A stretch of 64,000 nucleotides of DNA, taken from assembly GCA_014843695.1 (NCBI GenBank), contig CM026401.1, positions 51,329,450 through 51,393,449 on the forward strand. Direction: 5' to 3'. Position 1 is the first letter of the stretch; every line of letters begins with the position of its first letter. This DNA is from Archivesica marissinica (Eukaryota > Mollusca > Bivalvia > Venerida > Vesicomyidae). The position numbers and the translations under genes were made by a program. This document shows positions 1 to 11,809 of this stretch, in pieces. The notes below the pieces were generated by a model. It ran no database searches and was not told the origin of the DNA. It saw only the letters and a list, made by a program, of their open reading frames with translations.

Positions 1-91
1 TATGATGGAAGTAACAAAATTGCAATTTTTAGCATGGCCTCTAGCATTTATTCCTGTCCAAAATGAGATTAGTCATAAATTCCACGGATAG

Positions 92-680
92 ATGGGTGAG
101 GGGCCTACATGACTTCAAATCATGCTGCCGGTTCGAATCCAATTGGAGATGTCGGAATTCTTTCTGGTGAGGACTCTATGGGTGAGGGGCCTCTGTGATG
201 GCAGGTGATGTTGCAGGTTCAAATCATACTGGAGATGTCGAATTCTTTCCGGTGAGGAATCTATGGGTGAGGGGCCTCCGTGATGGCAGGTGATGTTGCA
301 GGTTCGAATCCCATTGGAGATGTCAGAATTCTTTCTGGTGAGGACTCTATGGGTGAGGGGCCTCTGTGATGGCAGGTGATGTTGCAGGTTCGAATCCCAT
401 TGGAGATGTCAGAATTCTTTCTGGTGAGGACTCTATGGGTGAGGGGCCTCTGTGATGTTGCAGGTTCGAATCCCATTGGAGATGTCAGAATTCTTTCTGG
501 TGAGGAATCTATGGGTGAGGGGCCTCTGTGATGGCAGGTGATGCTGCCGGTTCGAATCACACTGGAATGTCGAATTCTTTCTGGTGAGGACTCTATGGGT
601 GAGGGGCCTCTGTGATGGCAGGTGATGCTGCCGGTTCGAATCACACTGGAGATGTCGAATTCTTTCCGGTGAGGAATCTA
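92..680. repeat. 86-bp tandem array with tRNA-like B box
   Basis: About seven head-to-tail units of roughly 86 bp, some shortened. Each contains GGTTCGAATCC, which resembles the pol III B box of a tRNA-derived SINE, followed by a GAATTCTTTC stretch. It looks like a SINE head amplified in tandem. The open frame on the minus strand follows the repeat period and is not a gene. Confidence 0.8.
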
Positions 681-879
681 TCCGGCTGGCTTGGGGAAGG
701 TGGGTGATTCTACCCAGGTGCCTGTTCGTGTTTGAAATACTGCTCGGAGGGGCAATACTATGTTGTAATTATGTCTCCCCCTTCATGTGGGTGAGATATT
801 GTCCGTTTTGCATTGCCGTCCATCTGTATGTTCACGTTTGGCTTGACCTGGCATCATCTCTAAATTCCTTGCCGGATTT

Positions 880-1105
880 TAGTTTATACAAATTTATTTT
901 AGCTTGATTGCGAAACAAGTTCTTACAACTTATATTAATCACTCTCGAGACCTCTTTCCTGATGGAATCTATTACCATGAAGGAGAGAGAAGAGACAACA
1001 TGGAAATTAAATGCCTTGCCTAAGGGCACAATTGTAACGATTCCAGCGGGGCTCAAACTCTGGACCTTTCGCACCTGAAGTGAACGCGCAATCAAGCTAA
1101 AATAA
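880..1105 (-). mobile_element. SINE family C copy
   Basis: Minus-strand copy of a SINE found at least eight times here. In sense orientation it runs from a tRNA-like head (GTTCGCTTCAGGTGCGAAAG) through a body with GCAAGGCATTTAAATTCCA to a tail ending CTAAAATAAATTTGTATAA. It lies just upstream of an EXOSC10 exon. Confidence 0.75.
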
Positions 1106-1176
1106 ATTTGTGTTAACTAATGTGTACAATTTATCTTCTGCCCTGGGCTTTATATATGTATATATTGCGCTTTCAG

Positions 1177-4100
1177 CCAAAGAATAAGACAGCTCTGTCG
1201 GATGTCCAGAAAAAAGTGGAGGAAATAAAACTCAGCTTTGTCAGTCCATACATTCAGGTTTGCATTTTGTTTATTTCACATCAGAGAACTGAAAATAATA
1301 TTGTGTATAAAATAAACGTTTACGTCAGTTTCATCAAAATTGCTTGAAATTTGAACAAAAACCTCTATCCCCCTCAACACATATTGTATATTTCTGAACA
1401 GGATTGTGACTGTAACAGTAATTCTTTGTCTGACTACACTGAACGACTTTACACAGATGCCATTCGCGACAAACACTTCTGTTTTATTGTAATATGTTTG
1501 TGTAATTTAGTGTAATATATTTGTTTAATTACTGTAATATATTTGTGTAATTTATTATAATATATTTGTGTAATTTACTGTAATATAGTTGTGTAATTTA
1601 GTGTAATATATTTGTTTAATTACTGTAATATATTTGTGTATTTTACTGTAATATATTTTTGTAATTTATTATAATATATGTGTAATATGTTTGTGTAATT
1701 TAGTGTAATATATTTGTTTAATTACTGTAATATATTTGTGTATTTTACTGTAATATATTTGTGTAATTTAGTGTAATATATTAGTGTTGTGTAATTTACT
1801 GTAATATATTTGTGTAATTTACTGTAATATATGTGTGTAATTTATTGTAATATATATTTGTGTAATTTTGATGCTTTATTTATGGGCTCTGAGTGGTTAC
1901 GGTCGTTGGATTCAAATCACTGGCGCCTGACAGCTGTGGGTTCAAATTGTACTCTGGGTTGTCAAATTCTTTCATGCGAGGAAGCTGTCCAGCTGTGTTG
2001 CTGAAGGTCGGTGGTTCTAACAGGGTGCCTGTCCACACCCTGCGTCTTCCTCCACCAATAATAGCTAGAGAGTCGCTATTACACCTAAGCTGTCGCTGTG
2101 AATTTAAATCCCATAAACAAACAAGCATGATTTATTAATTTGTAGTACTTTCCGCAAGATATGGAGAAAGTCTCGTCAGCAATTAAGCCGGCCAAGAAAT
2201 CTGACGGCGGTGTAGGAATGGTGCTGAGCCCTCCTTGGAAACTATTACCGGCGTCGGTCAAGAGAAAACCAAGCGAGGATGGCGCAGAATCTAGTCCATT
2301 CGCATCTGGTAAATATAGTTTATACAAATTTATTTTAGCTCGATTGCGAAACAAGTTCTTTCAACTTATATTAGTCACTCTCGAGACCTCATTCATGATG
2401 GAATCCATCGCCATGAAGGAGAGAGAAGAGGCAATGTGGAATTTAAATGCCTTGCCTAAGTGCACAATCGTAACGGCTCCAGCGGGGCTCGTATTTATGC
2501 ATAGCCAACACACAATAGTTTCACAGGTAAATATAGGGTCATGTGGTTAGCGCTGTGGGCTGACAACCGCTCTCCCCACAAGTCACTATGTTAACTTTCC
2601 TATCGATCCTATTCAAAATCCTATAAGAACAGAAATCAGTATGAGATAATAACATGGCGTCTGTGGCCAAGTATGTTGTGGATTGACACATGGCATCTGT
2701 GGCCAAGTATGTTGTGGCTTGACACATGGTGTCTGTGGCCAAGTATGTTGTGGATTGACACATGGCGTCTGTGGCCAAGTGTGTTGTGGATTGACACATG
2801 GCGTCTGTGGCCAAGTATATTGTGGATTGACACATGGCGTCTGTCGCCAAGTATGTTGTGGATTGACACATGGCGTCTGTGGCCAAGTATATTGTGGATT
2901 GACACATGGTGTCTGTGGCCAAGTATGTTGTGGCTTGACACATGGTGTCTGTGGCCAAGTATGTTGTGGATTGACACATGGCGTCTGTGGCCAAGTATGT
3001 TGTGGATTGATACATGGCGTCTGTGGCCAAGTATTATTGTGGATTGACACATGGTGTCTGTGGCCAAGTATGTTGTGGCTTGACACATGGTGTCTGTGGC
3101 CAAGTATGTTGTGGATTGACACATGGCGTCTGTGGCCAAGTATGTTGTGGATTGATACATGGCGTCTGTGGCCAAGTATGTTGTGGATTGACACATGGCA
3201 TGTGTCTGTGGCCAAGTATGTTGTGGATTGACACATGGCGTCTGTGGCCAAGTGTGTTGTGGATTGACATATGGCGTCTGTGGCCAAGTATATTGTGGAT
3301 TGACACATGGCGTCTGTGGCCAAGTATGTTGTGGATTGACACATGGCGGCTGTGGCCAAGTATCTTGTGGATTGACACATGGCGTCTGTGGCCAAGTATG
3401 TTGTGGATTGACACATGGTGTCTGTGGCCAAGTATGTTGTGGATTGACACATGGCGTCTGTGGCCAAGTGTGTTGTGGATTGACATATGGCGTCTGTGGC
3501 CAAGTATATTGTGGATTGACACATGGCGTCTGTGGCCAAGTATGTTGTGGATTGACACATGGCGGCTGTGGCCAAGTATGTTGTGGATTGACACATGGCA
3601 TCTGTGGCCAAGTATGTTGTGGATTGACACATGGCGTCTGTGGCCAAGTATGTTGTGGATTGACACATGGCATCTGTGGCCAAGTATCTTGTGGATTGAC
3701 ACATGGCGTCTGTGGCCAAGTATCTTGTGGATTGATACATGGCGTCTGTGGCCAAGTATCTTGTGGATTGACACTCTACCTGCTCCCGGCATTCTGGGTT
3801 TGAGCCCATATGTGCGTCAGAGTCTTCCTACTTTAAAAGCTAACCAGCTGTCCAATTGTTAAACCCATGTGCTTGCCTATGCCGGACGTTATATCCAGTT
3901 TGTCATCTGGAGGGGGGGGGTAGTTCTCCGCCAGTAGAAGATTAAAGTCCCTATATGCTGTTGTGTGTTAGTGTGACTCTAAATTAAACATCAGCACATG
4001 ATTACGTTACGGACTGGCAATCACTTGCCCCTTTGCATTCCGGATCGGGTTCTAGTGTTTGCAAGTTCTTCTATCTTTGAAAGCTAACCAGCTAGCTTGT

Positions 4101-7100
4101 GGATGGTCAGTAGTTGTTCTTCAGTGACTGTTCATTCCTGCCGGTACAATTCTAACTCTCGTCGATTTAGAGTAAATGTGGTCAATCATGTGAGAAACCG
4201 GAGTACCACGGATAAAGCCAACCTGTCCGATCTGGCGACCATCGTACCATCTCGCATACATCCCGGTCCAAGGATCGAACCCAGGTTGCATTGGTATGAA
4301 GCGAGTGTACTAACCACTAATCGTACTCTATGGTCAAGTGGTTAACTGTGTGTCCTGACAATCACTTGCCCTTAGCACTCTACGTTCAAATCCTACCCAA
4401 GTGTAATTCTTCCAGCTGGATTGCTGATAGTCAGTGCTTCCACTTGCATATACAGTCAAACCTGTGTTAGTGGTCACCTCCATTAAGCAGCCAACCTGTA
4501 TTAAGCAGCCAGTTTCTAAATTTCCAATATGTTGTTTTATTATACATTTGACCTCTATTAAGCAGCCACCTGTGCTAAGCAGCCAATTTCTGTGATTCCC
4601 TTGGCTGGCTGCTTAAGACAGGTTTCACTGTAGCTGAAATAATAAGATGACGGTATATCGGGGTCTTTCAACACGACTACAAGCTAGAGAGCCAATGGAT
4701 GGAGTACACTAGCCCGTCCGTCGTCTCTACATGCATTATGTAATAAAATGTTGTGCTTAATTTGTCCCCTTCTTATGGGGCCACCGTTGCCAAGCGTGGA
4801 CTTCAGTTCACTTGCCTCTCACCACTGTAATTTCGATTCCCCACTGGTGTTGTCAAATTCTTTCATGCAAGAAAACTATCCAGATTGATCGAGGAAGAAG
4901 TCCGCCTCCGTGGTCGAGTGGTTACGGTCACTGACTTGTATACCACTGTAACCTATCATCACTGATGGTCACAGGTTCGAGCCCCGCTCAGGCCGTGTCT
5001 CATTTATATGAAAAAGTTGGCAGTTTCTTACGGAGGTTGGTGCACCCAAGTACTGGTTAACCGCTGGAGCCTGCCCCGGAAAGGTGTTGTTAGATAAACT
5101 GCCCGCCTGCGATATAGCCCGAAATGGTGCTGATGCAGGCGTAAAACCCGAAATATAACATAATTCTTATGGGCCCACCGTTGCCAAGCGTGGACTTCAG
5201 TTCACTTGCCTCTCGCCACTGTAGTTTCGATTCCCCACTGGTGTTGTCAAATTCTTTCATGCAAGAAAACTATCCAGATTGATCGAGGAAGGTCGGTGAT
5301 TCTACCTGGGTGTCCGACCGAAAATGCAGCTCGGGGGGGGGGGGGGGTCTTCCACCACCAATTATAGCTGGAGAGTCACCATACAACCTAAGCTGTTGAT
5401 GCGACTGTTAATTTTAACCCCCAATAACAAATTGATCCCTTACAGCTCCACAGAACAAGCGATCACGTACAGATTTAGGAGATAATTCAGGATCGGTGAA
5501 TCAGCATATTCGCTTTACCGACGAGAATACGGTTGTTGAAAAGACTGAAGATGATAAGAAAGCTTTGCCTCAAGATCTTGAGATACCGCTGCGGTTTCAG
5601 GTAAACTATTTACTGTAGTCTGGTACCATTGCCTTAGTATCTGGAGATACTGCTGTGGTTTCAGGTAAACTGTTTACTGTAGTCTGGTACCATTGCCTTG
5701 GGATCTGGAGATACCGCTGCGATTTCAGGTAAACTGTTTACTGTAGTCTGGTACCATTGCCTTGGGGTCTGGTGATACCGCTACGGTTTCAGGTGATACC
5801 GCTACGGTTTCAGGTAAACTATTTACTGTAGTCTGGTACCATTGCCTTAGGGTCTGGAGATACTGCTGCGGTTTCAGGTAAACTATTTACTGTAGTCTGG
5901 TACCATTGCCTTGTGATCTGGAGATACCGCTGCGGTTTCAGGTAAACTATTTACTGTAGTCTAGTACCATTGCCTTAGGGTCTGGAGATACCGCTGCGGT
6001 TTCAGGTAAACTGTTTACTGTAGTCTGGTACCATTGCCTTGGGATCTGGAGATACCGCTGTGGTTTCAGGTAAACTGTTTACTGTAGTCTGGTACCATTG
6101 CCTTGGGGTCTGGTGATACCACTACGGTTTCAGGTAAACTATTTACTGTAGTCTAGTACCATTGCCTTGGGATCTGGAGATACTGCTGCGGTTTCAGGTA
6201 AACTATTTACTGTAGTCTAGTACCATTGCCTTGGGATCTGGAGATACTGTTGCGGTTTCAGGTAAACTATTTACTGTAGTCTAGTACCATTGCCTTAGGA
6301 TCTGGAGATACCGCTACGGTTTCAGGTAAACTGTTTACTGTAGTCTGGTACCATTGCTTTGGGATCTGGAGATACTGCTGCGGTTTCAGGTAAACTATTT
6401 ACTGTAGTCTAGTACCATTGCCTTGGGATCTGGAGATACCGCTACGGTTTCAGGTAAACTGTTTACTGTAATCTGGTACCATTGCTTTGGGGTCTGGAGA
6501 TACTGCTGCGGTTTCAGGTAAACTATTTACTGTAGTCTGGTACCATTGCCTTGGGATCTGGAGATACTGCTGCAGTTTCAGGTAAACTATTTACTGTAGT
6601 CTAGTACCATTGCCTTGGGATCTGGAGATATTGCTACGGTTTCAGGTAAACTATTTACTGTAGTCTAGTACCATTGCCTTGGGATCTGGAGATACTGCTA
6701 CGGTTTCAGGTAAATTATTTACTGTAGTCTAGTACCATTGCCTTGGGATCTGGAGATACTGCTACGGTTTCAGGTAAACTATTTACTGTAGTCTAGTACC
6801 ATTGCCTTGGGATCTGGAGATACTGCTGCGGTTTCAGGTAAACTATTTACTGTAGTCTAGTACCATTGCCTTGGGATCTGGAGATACTGCTGCGGTTTCA
6901 GGTAAACTATTTACTGTAGTCTAGTACCATTGCCTTGGGATCTGGAGATACCGCTACGGTTTCAGGTAAACTGTTTACTGTAGTCTAGTACCATTGCCTT
7001 GGGATCTGGAGATACTGCTGCAGTTTCAGGTAAACTGTTTACTGTAGTCTAGTACCATTGCCTTAGGATCTGGAGATACTGCTGCAGTTTCAGGTAAACT

Positions 7101-10100
7101 GTTTACTGTAGTCTAGTACCATTGCCTTGGGATCTGGAGATACTGCTGCAGTTTCAGGTAAACAGTTTACTGTAGTCTAGTACCATTGCCTTGGGATCTG
7201 GAGATACCGCTGCGGTTTCAGGTAAACTATTTACTGTAGTCTGGTACCATTGCATTGGGATCTGGAGATACCACTGCGGTTTCAAGTAAACTATTTACTG
7301 TAGTCTGGTACCATTGTCTTGGGGTCTGGTGATACCGCTGCAGTTTCAGGTAAACTATTTACTGTAGTCTAGTACCATTGCCTTGGGGTCTGGAGATACC
7401 GCTACTGTTTCAGGTAAACTATTTACTGTAGTCTAGTACCATTGCCTTGGGGTCTGGAGATAGTGCTACGGTTTCAGGTAAACTATTTACTGTAGTCTAG
7501 TACCATTGCCTTGGGATCTGGAGATACTGCTACGGTTTCAGGCTTACTGTAGTCTGGTACCATTGCCTTGGGGTATCTGGGGATACCGCTGCGGTTTCAG
7601 GTAAACTGTTTATGGCAGCCATGCACCATTTGCACAAAAGTTTTCCTTCATGGTGTTTATCTGTAGAACACCTGATGGCACAGAAGAAACTGTGTTAGTA
7701 GTCACCTCTGGTATGAAGCAACAACAACATCAACAATATTTTATTGCTTAAAACATCTACAAGATGCTTAGGGCAAATACAACACCAGCAATTACTAATA
7801 AAATACCAGCAATTACAAATACAATACCAGCAAATACAATACCAGCAATTACAAATACAATACCAGCAATTAAAAATACAATAACAGTAACTACAATACC
7901 AGCCATTACAAATACTATACCAGCAATTACAAATACAACACCGGCAATTACAAATACAATTACAGTAATCACAAATAAAATACCAGTACGTACAAATACA
8001 ATACCAGCAATTACAAATATAACACCAGCAATTACAAATATAACACCAGCAATTACAAATAAACCACAAGCAATTACAAATACAACACCAGCAATTACAA
8101 ATACAATGCCAGCAATTACAAATACAATACTAGCAATTACAATACAACCCAGCAATTACAAATACAACACCAGCAATTACAAATACAATACCAACAATTA
8201 CAAATACAATACCAGCAATTACAAATACAACACCAGTACTTACAAATACAACACCAGCAATTACAAATACAATACCAACAATTACAAATACAACACCAGC
8301 AATTACAAATACAATACCAGCGATTACAAATACAAGACTAGTAATAACACAGCAGTCAGTTTCTAACACATTTACCTTTTGATAAATAGTTTATTATGAA
8401 TTCTTTTCCTTCTAAAAATAAAATTTGGAATTAATTGATATACGATATGTGGAACATTATTGCGGAAACGAAAGAGAAAAACTCGCTTAAATGTGAACCA
8501 CTCTTTAAATATGAACAGGTGCTTCTCACCAATGCAACCCGGGTTCGATCCTCGGACCGGGAAGTATGTGAGATGGTACGCTGGTCACCAGATCGGACAG
8601 GTGGGCTTTCTCCGGTTTCTTCCCACACGAATGACCACATTTACGCTTTCATCCGTGCCGTGTTAAAACTTGCTTTGCAATCGTTGTAAAATAACTAAAA
8701 TTTAAACATATTGTATCGTAGATCAATTGAAACGTAAATAATAAGAATGAAATATCTCTCGATTTTGAAGGTTCCGTCAAAGAAGAAAAAGAAGGAGAAA
8801 CCTCAAGACATTGATATCATTGAGAGTGTACAGAAACATTTGACGAATATCCGAAAACTTCAGGAGACTGATCAATCGGCACTCGGACAAAACACAGGCG
8901 ACGATAAACCGCTTAGCTTGAGTGAGAAGATAATGGAGAAATTACATCAGAAAAAGTTGAAAAAACAAATGAAAAAGAATATGAAAAAGCAAAATCAAGT
9001 TGGAACTGAACCAATCGAAAATAAAACTATTGAAATTATAGATACTAGTGATAGCAGTGGAAAGTTAAGACATGACACGACTATTGAAATATCTGACGGG
9101 GAGACTGATGTTAGTGCACAGAAAAGCGAAGAGTTTAGACCATACGACTATGCAGAAGGTTCTAAGAAATTGTTTCAGGGTATGTATTAGTATCATAATT
9201 ATCAGAATTGTTTGTAATTTTGAAAATATGTCTGATAATTTCTTGAGCAAGTTGAACAATATAACTGTATGACATGACCAACGTTACTGTACGAGTTTGG
9301 TGTGTGTAGCCAAACAATATTGTCTTGCCTAATTGAAATCTTCGACCTCCACTGAATCACGATCATGTGAGCTATAGACACTATAGCTCACATGATCGTG
9401 ATTCAGTGGAGGTCCATCATCGTCCGTTAACATTTTACAACGAACATTGGGTCTGTTGTCACCATTTATGGCCATGGTGGTACTTACATGTAGGTAGGAG
9501 TATTACGAAATCGTTAAAATGACATCGTTATGTAATCCAAGATGGCCGCCATCTAAAAATAGCACATTCTTAAAAAATATATTTGACCTAATAATGTCGT
9601 GTAATACAGCCAAACCTGTGTTAGTGGTCACCTCCATTAAGCAGCCAACCTGTATTAAGCAGTCAGTTTCCAGATTCCCAGTGTGATGTTTTATTATACA
9701 TTTGCCCTGTATTAAGCTGCCACCTGTGCTAAGCAGCCACTTTCTGTGATTCGCTCGGCTGGCTGCTTAAGACAGGTTTGACTGTATGATGATTACGTCA
9801 CACAAGATGGCTGCCAAAAGGTCAAACCGTCGTCCTTTTATGAGGTATTTCAACCGTCGCAAACCGATTAGCCAAGTCAAGAAACTCTTAAAGATCCTTG
9901 GGTGAAACCTTTGCAAAGTTGTTACAGTCTCTTTATTCGTTGACTTTCTTCAGTTGTTAAAATGGTGACCCCCCCCCCCCCATGGGTCAAAAAACATCAT
10001 CTGTATCCAGCAACCATGAATTCACAGAAGGAGTCAAATTGAGTATAATCTTAGAAGTTAGTCCAGCAACCGTGGATGCCCGTAGTCATTATTTCATTAT

Positions 10101-10758
10101 TTATAGATTAACCCATTCAACACCAAGTAACTCACATGGACTGGTCCATGATATTCATAAACCAATAAATGAATCAGAAAATCACATTTGGACAAGTTCA
10201 TTTATCAAAATGGGTAATTATGTCTAAAAATAGTCATATCACTGGCAAAAAGTGCAGATCCTGATGAGATGGCTCGTTACGAGCCGGCTCATCTGGATCT
10301 ACACTTTTTGTAAGCCTATTTAGAGGTCTGTGGTGTTGAAAGGGTTAATGGGGTTATAATTAAATGCTTATTATTTTATTTCAGGTAATTCTTCGAAAGA
10401 CCGAGACTACTTTGATCCGCAGATGAGAGGAGGCCTAAATAAGGTGATGCATTTTCCTGCAAATGTTCAAATCCCAATTGTGCCTTTTTACTTAGAATGT
10501 GCTGCACGCCAAGATTATACAGGATCTTACACTCGTGGTGATTTCATACCATATTTTAGAACTTTGCGGTTAAACGAGCCTTTTGGCGAGCCTAATAGGA
10601 AAATACCAAAACGAGGGACTTTAATTATGCACGAGATCCTTGGGGTGAGTAGCTTTAAAACTGTTCATTAACCCTTGCTGTATTTGTTGCAGGGACGAAG
10701 AAGCAAGGTTCATATGAAGAGGGGGCAGAAAAGCTTTTCATGGAAGTCGAAACAATAG
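1177..10758 (+). CDS. EXOSC10: EXOSC10 (Rrp6) C-terminal half, last six exons
   Basis: EXOSC10/Rrp6 is the nuclear-exosome 3'-5' exoribonuclease. Exons: 1177-1257, 2146-2308, 5446-5600, 8771-9179, 10385-10644 and 10693-10758 (stop TAG). All junctions are GT-AG and phases agree (0,1,0,1,0). No catalytic or HRDC part is present; those exons would lie before base 1. Recognition rests on exon 1 (VQKKVEEIKLSFVSPY, like the region after HRDC), on FRPYDY...GNSSKDRDYFDP in exons 4-5, and on the terminal RGQKSFSWK motif typical of Rrp6 C-termini. Exon 4 is rich in lysine (KKKKKEK, KKLKKQMKKNMKK), fitting the basic, nuclear-targeting tail of this family. The start of exon 4 at 8771 is set by phase and by an in-frame stop upstream. 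Exon 5 carries about 60 residues not expected from other animals. The last intron is only 48 bp. The 5' exons of an EXOSC10 gene lie at 50.6-61.3 kb, downstream, which is out of order. Confidence 0.85.
1490..1866. repeat. AT-rich tandem repeat, EXOSC10 intron
   Basis: Degenerate units of about 25-30 bp around TGTAATATATTTGTGTAATT. It is a simple intronic minisatellite with no coding signal. Confidence 0.85.
1893..2120 (+). mobile_element. SINE family D copy
   Basis: tRNA-like head (GTGGTTACGGTCG, then GTGGGTTCAAATTG), a TCAAATTCTTTCATGC block, then the CTAGAGAGTCGC...CCTAAGCTGT tail shared with copies near 5.2, 11.8 and 12.2 kb. It ends 25 bp before an EXOSC10 exon. Confidence 0.65.
2325..2492 (-). 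mobile_element. SINE family C copy
   Basis: Minus-strand, truncated copy of the family at 880-1105. It starts 17 bp after the EXOSC10 exon that ends at 2308. Confidence 0.75.
2650..3775. repeat. 36-bp minisatellite, about 31 copies
   Basis: Unit TGTGGCCAAGTATGTTGTGG plus ATTGACACATGGCGTC. The 36-bp period is a multiple of three, so several frames on both strands stay open for up to about 400 codons. These are repeat artefacts inside an EXOSC10 intron. Confidence 0.95.
4180..4330 (-). mobile_element. SINE family B fragment
   Basis: Minus-strand fragment with the family's CCTGTCCGATCTGGCGACCA and GGATCGAACCCAGGTTGCAT blocks. It lacks the 3' tail. Confidence 0.7.
4453..4630. mobile_element. 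TA-flanked MITE (CAGTCAAACC ends)
   Basis: A 178-bp element with inverted ends CAGTCAAACCTGTGTTAG and (in reverse) CAGTGAAACCTGTCTTAAG, flanked by TA on both sides. It has inner AAGCAGCC motifs and no ORF. The TA target fits the Tc1/mariner/pogo group. Another complete copy lies at 9607-9784. Confidence 0.8.
4770..5435 (+). mobile_element. SINE family D copy split by a SINE A
   Basis: A family D SINE whose first about 125 bases occur twice (4770-4901 and 5166-5288), on either side of a family A SINE. The remainder, with AGCTGGAGAGTCACC and CCTAAGCTGTTGATGCG, continues to about 5435. A run of 13 G occurs near 5335. Confidence 0.65.
4902..5165 (+). mobile_element. SINE family A copy
   Basis: Full-length copy of the commonest SINE here. 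It has a class II tRNA-like head (GTCCGCCTCCGTGGTCGAGT), B box GGTTCGAGCCCC, body AAAAGTTGGCAGTTTCTTAC, and a tail GCAGGCGTAAAACCCGAAAT followed by ATAACATA. Confidence 0.85.
5580..7615. repeat. 64-bp minisatellite made from an EXOSC10 exon-intron junction
   Basis: About 31 units of 64 bp. Each contains GAGATACCGCTGCGGTTTCAG followed by GTAAAC: the last bases of the EXOSC10 exon 5446-5600 joined to its own 5' splice site, then intron sequence ACTGTAGTCTGGTACCATTG. The first unit is the genuine exon end. Nearly all later units keep the CAG-GTAAAC donor. Confidence 0.92.
7764..8345. repeat. 21-bp minisatellite
   Basis: Degenerate 18-21-bp units around AATACAATACCAGCAATTAC. The 200-codon frame (I/T/N/P-rich) and its antisense hydrophobic frame follow the repeat period and are not genes. 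Confidence 0.92.
8505..8697 (+). mobile_element. SINE family B copy
   Basis: Contains CAACCCGGGTTCGATCCTCG (B box), AGATCGGACAGGTGGGC, and the tail CTTGCTTTGCAATCGTTGTA. The 5' head is truncated. It ends about 70 bp before the EXOSC10 exon at 8771. Confidence 0.8.
9344..9414. repeat. Perfect 34-bp inverted repeat with 3-nt loop
   Basis: Arms 9344-9377 and 9381-9414 are exact reverse complements (GACCTCCACTGAATCACGAT plus 14 more bases) around the loop ACA. It lies in an EXOSC10 intron. Confidence 0.95.
9607..9784. mobile_element. TA-flanked MITE (CAGTCAAACC family)
   Basis: Second complete copy of the element at 4453-4630. Ends CAGCCAAACCTGTG and CACAGGTTTGACTG-type inverted repeat, flanked by TA. 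It lies in the same EXOSC10 intron as the hairpin at 9344. Confidence 0.8.
10108..10348. mobile_element. TTAA-flanked MITE, family 1
   Basis: A 241-bp element bounded by TTAA with inverted ends TTAACCCATTCAACACCA and TTAACCCTTTCAACACCA. The interior has the palindrome GGCTCGTTACGAGCC and AGATCC/GGATCT pairs. TTAA targets are typical of piggyBac-type elements. Other copies lie at 17623, 18028 and 47248. Confidence 0.85.
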
Positions 10759-11455
10759 ACCAGACCCTGTTACAGATTACATGTGGGGTCAGAACAATAG
10801 ATCAGAACCTGTTACAGATTACATGTGGATGTCTGAACAATAGACCAGACCCTGTTACAGATTACATGTGGAAGTCGAAACAATAGACCAGACCCTGTTA
10901 CAGATTACATGTGGATGTCTGAACAATAGACCAGACCCTGTTACAGATTACATGTGGGTGTCTGAACAATAGACCAGACCCCTGTTACAGATTACATGTG
11001 GGGTCAAAACAATAGACCAGAACCCTGTTACAGATTACATGTGGATGTCTGAACAATAGACCAGACCCCGTTACAGATTACATGTGGATGTCTGAACAAT
11101 AGACCAGACCCTGTTACAGATTACATGTGGATGTCTGAACAATAGACCAGACCCCGTTACAGATTACATGTGGGTGTCTGAACAATAGACCAGACCCTGT
11201 TACAGATTACATGTGGATGTCTGAACAATAGACCAGACCCTGTTACAGATTACATGTGGATGTCTGAACAATAGACCAGACCCTGTTACAGATTACATGT
11301 GGATGTCTGAACAATAGACCAGACCTTACAGACTGCATGTGGATATCTGAACAATAGACCAGACCCTGTTACAGATTACATGTGGGGTCAAAACAATAGA
11401 CCAGACCTTACAGACTGCATGTGGAAGTCGGAACAATAGACCAGATCCCGTCAGA
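10740..11455. repeat. 43-bp minisatellite made from the EXOSC10 stop-codon region
   Basis: About 16 units of roughly 43 bp. The first unit is the end of the EXOSC10 coding sequence (TGGAAGTCGAAACAATAG) plus ACCAGACCCTGTTACAGATT. Later units keep the AACAATAG stop context with changes such as TGGATGTCTGAACAATAG. Confidence 0.88.
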
Positions 11456-11809
11456 CTTAAAATCAAGCCAACAGATGGAATCCAAATATATTTACCTATG
11501 ATATGAAAATAATTTGTTTCTTAGAACGTTATCACCGATCAAAGTTTGAAAGTCATAAACAAGAAACATACATTTTTTTATTTATCAAAATGGCTCCAGG
11601 TTATGTTTATCAATAAATATAAATTATGTTTCTGCGGAAGCAGTATGGAGTGGTATTATAGATATATTAAAACACACAATTCATGTACATTGTAAAACAA
11701 AGTGAAATTCATCCTCTATATTATCGCAAACAGTGCAATTTCTATTATGTGGCCGAATTTTATTAATCGTTGACTTCAAATTGCTTACATGTCCCCATAC
11801 ACACACACT
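11456..11809. other. No recognisable feature (3' flank of EXOSC10)
   Basis: AT-rich sequence after the minisatellite. It may include 3' untranslated sequence of EXOSC10, but no clear poly(A) signal arrangement, ORF or repeat family was recognised. Confidence 0.5.

Noticed and set aside
2539..3862. Long open frames on both strands (up to about 400 codons)
   Set aside because: They follow the 36-bp repeat period in several frames at once; no splice or family evidence.
5580..7615. CRISPR-like array
   Set aside because: Units are contiguous and near identical with no unique spacers, in an animal gene intron. The same holds for the other arrays.
7695..8369. Hydrophobic or T/N/P-rich frames that look like membrane or mucin-like proteins
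   Set aside because: Artefacts of the 21-bp minisatellite, open in opposite strands simultaneously.
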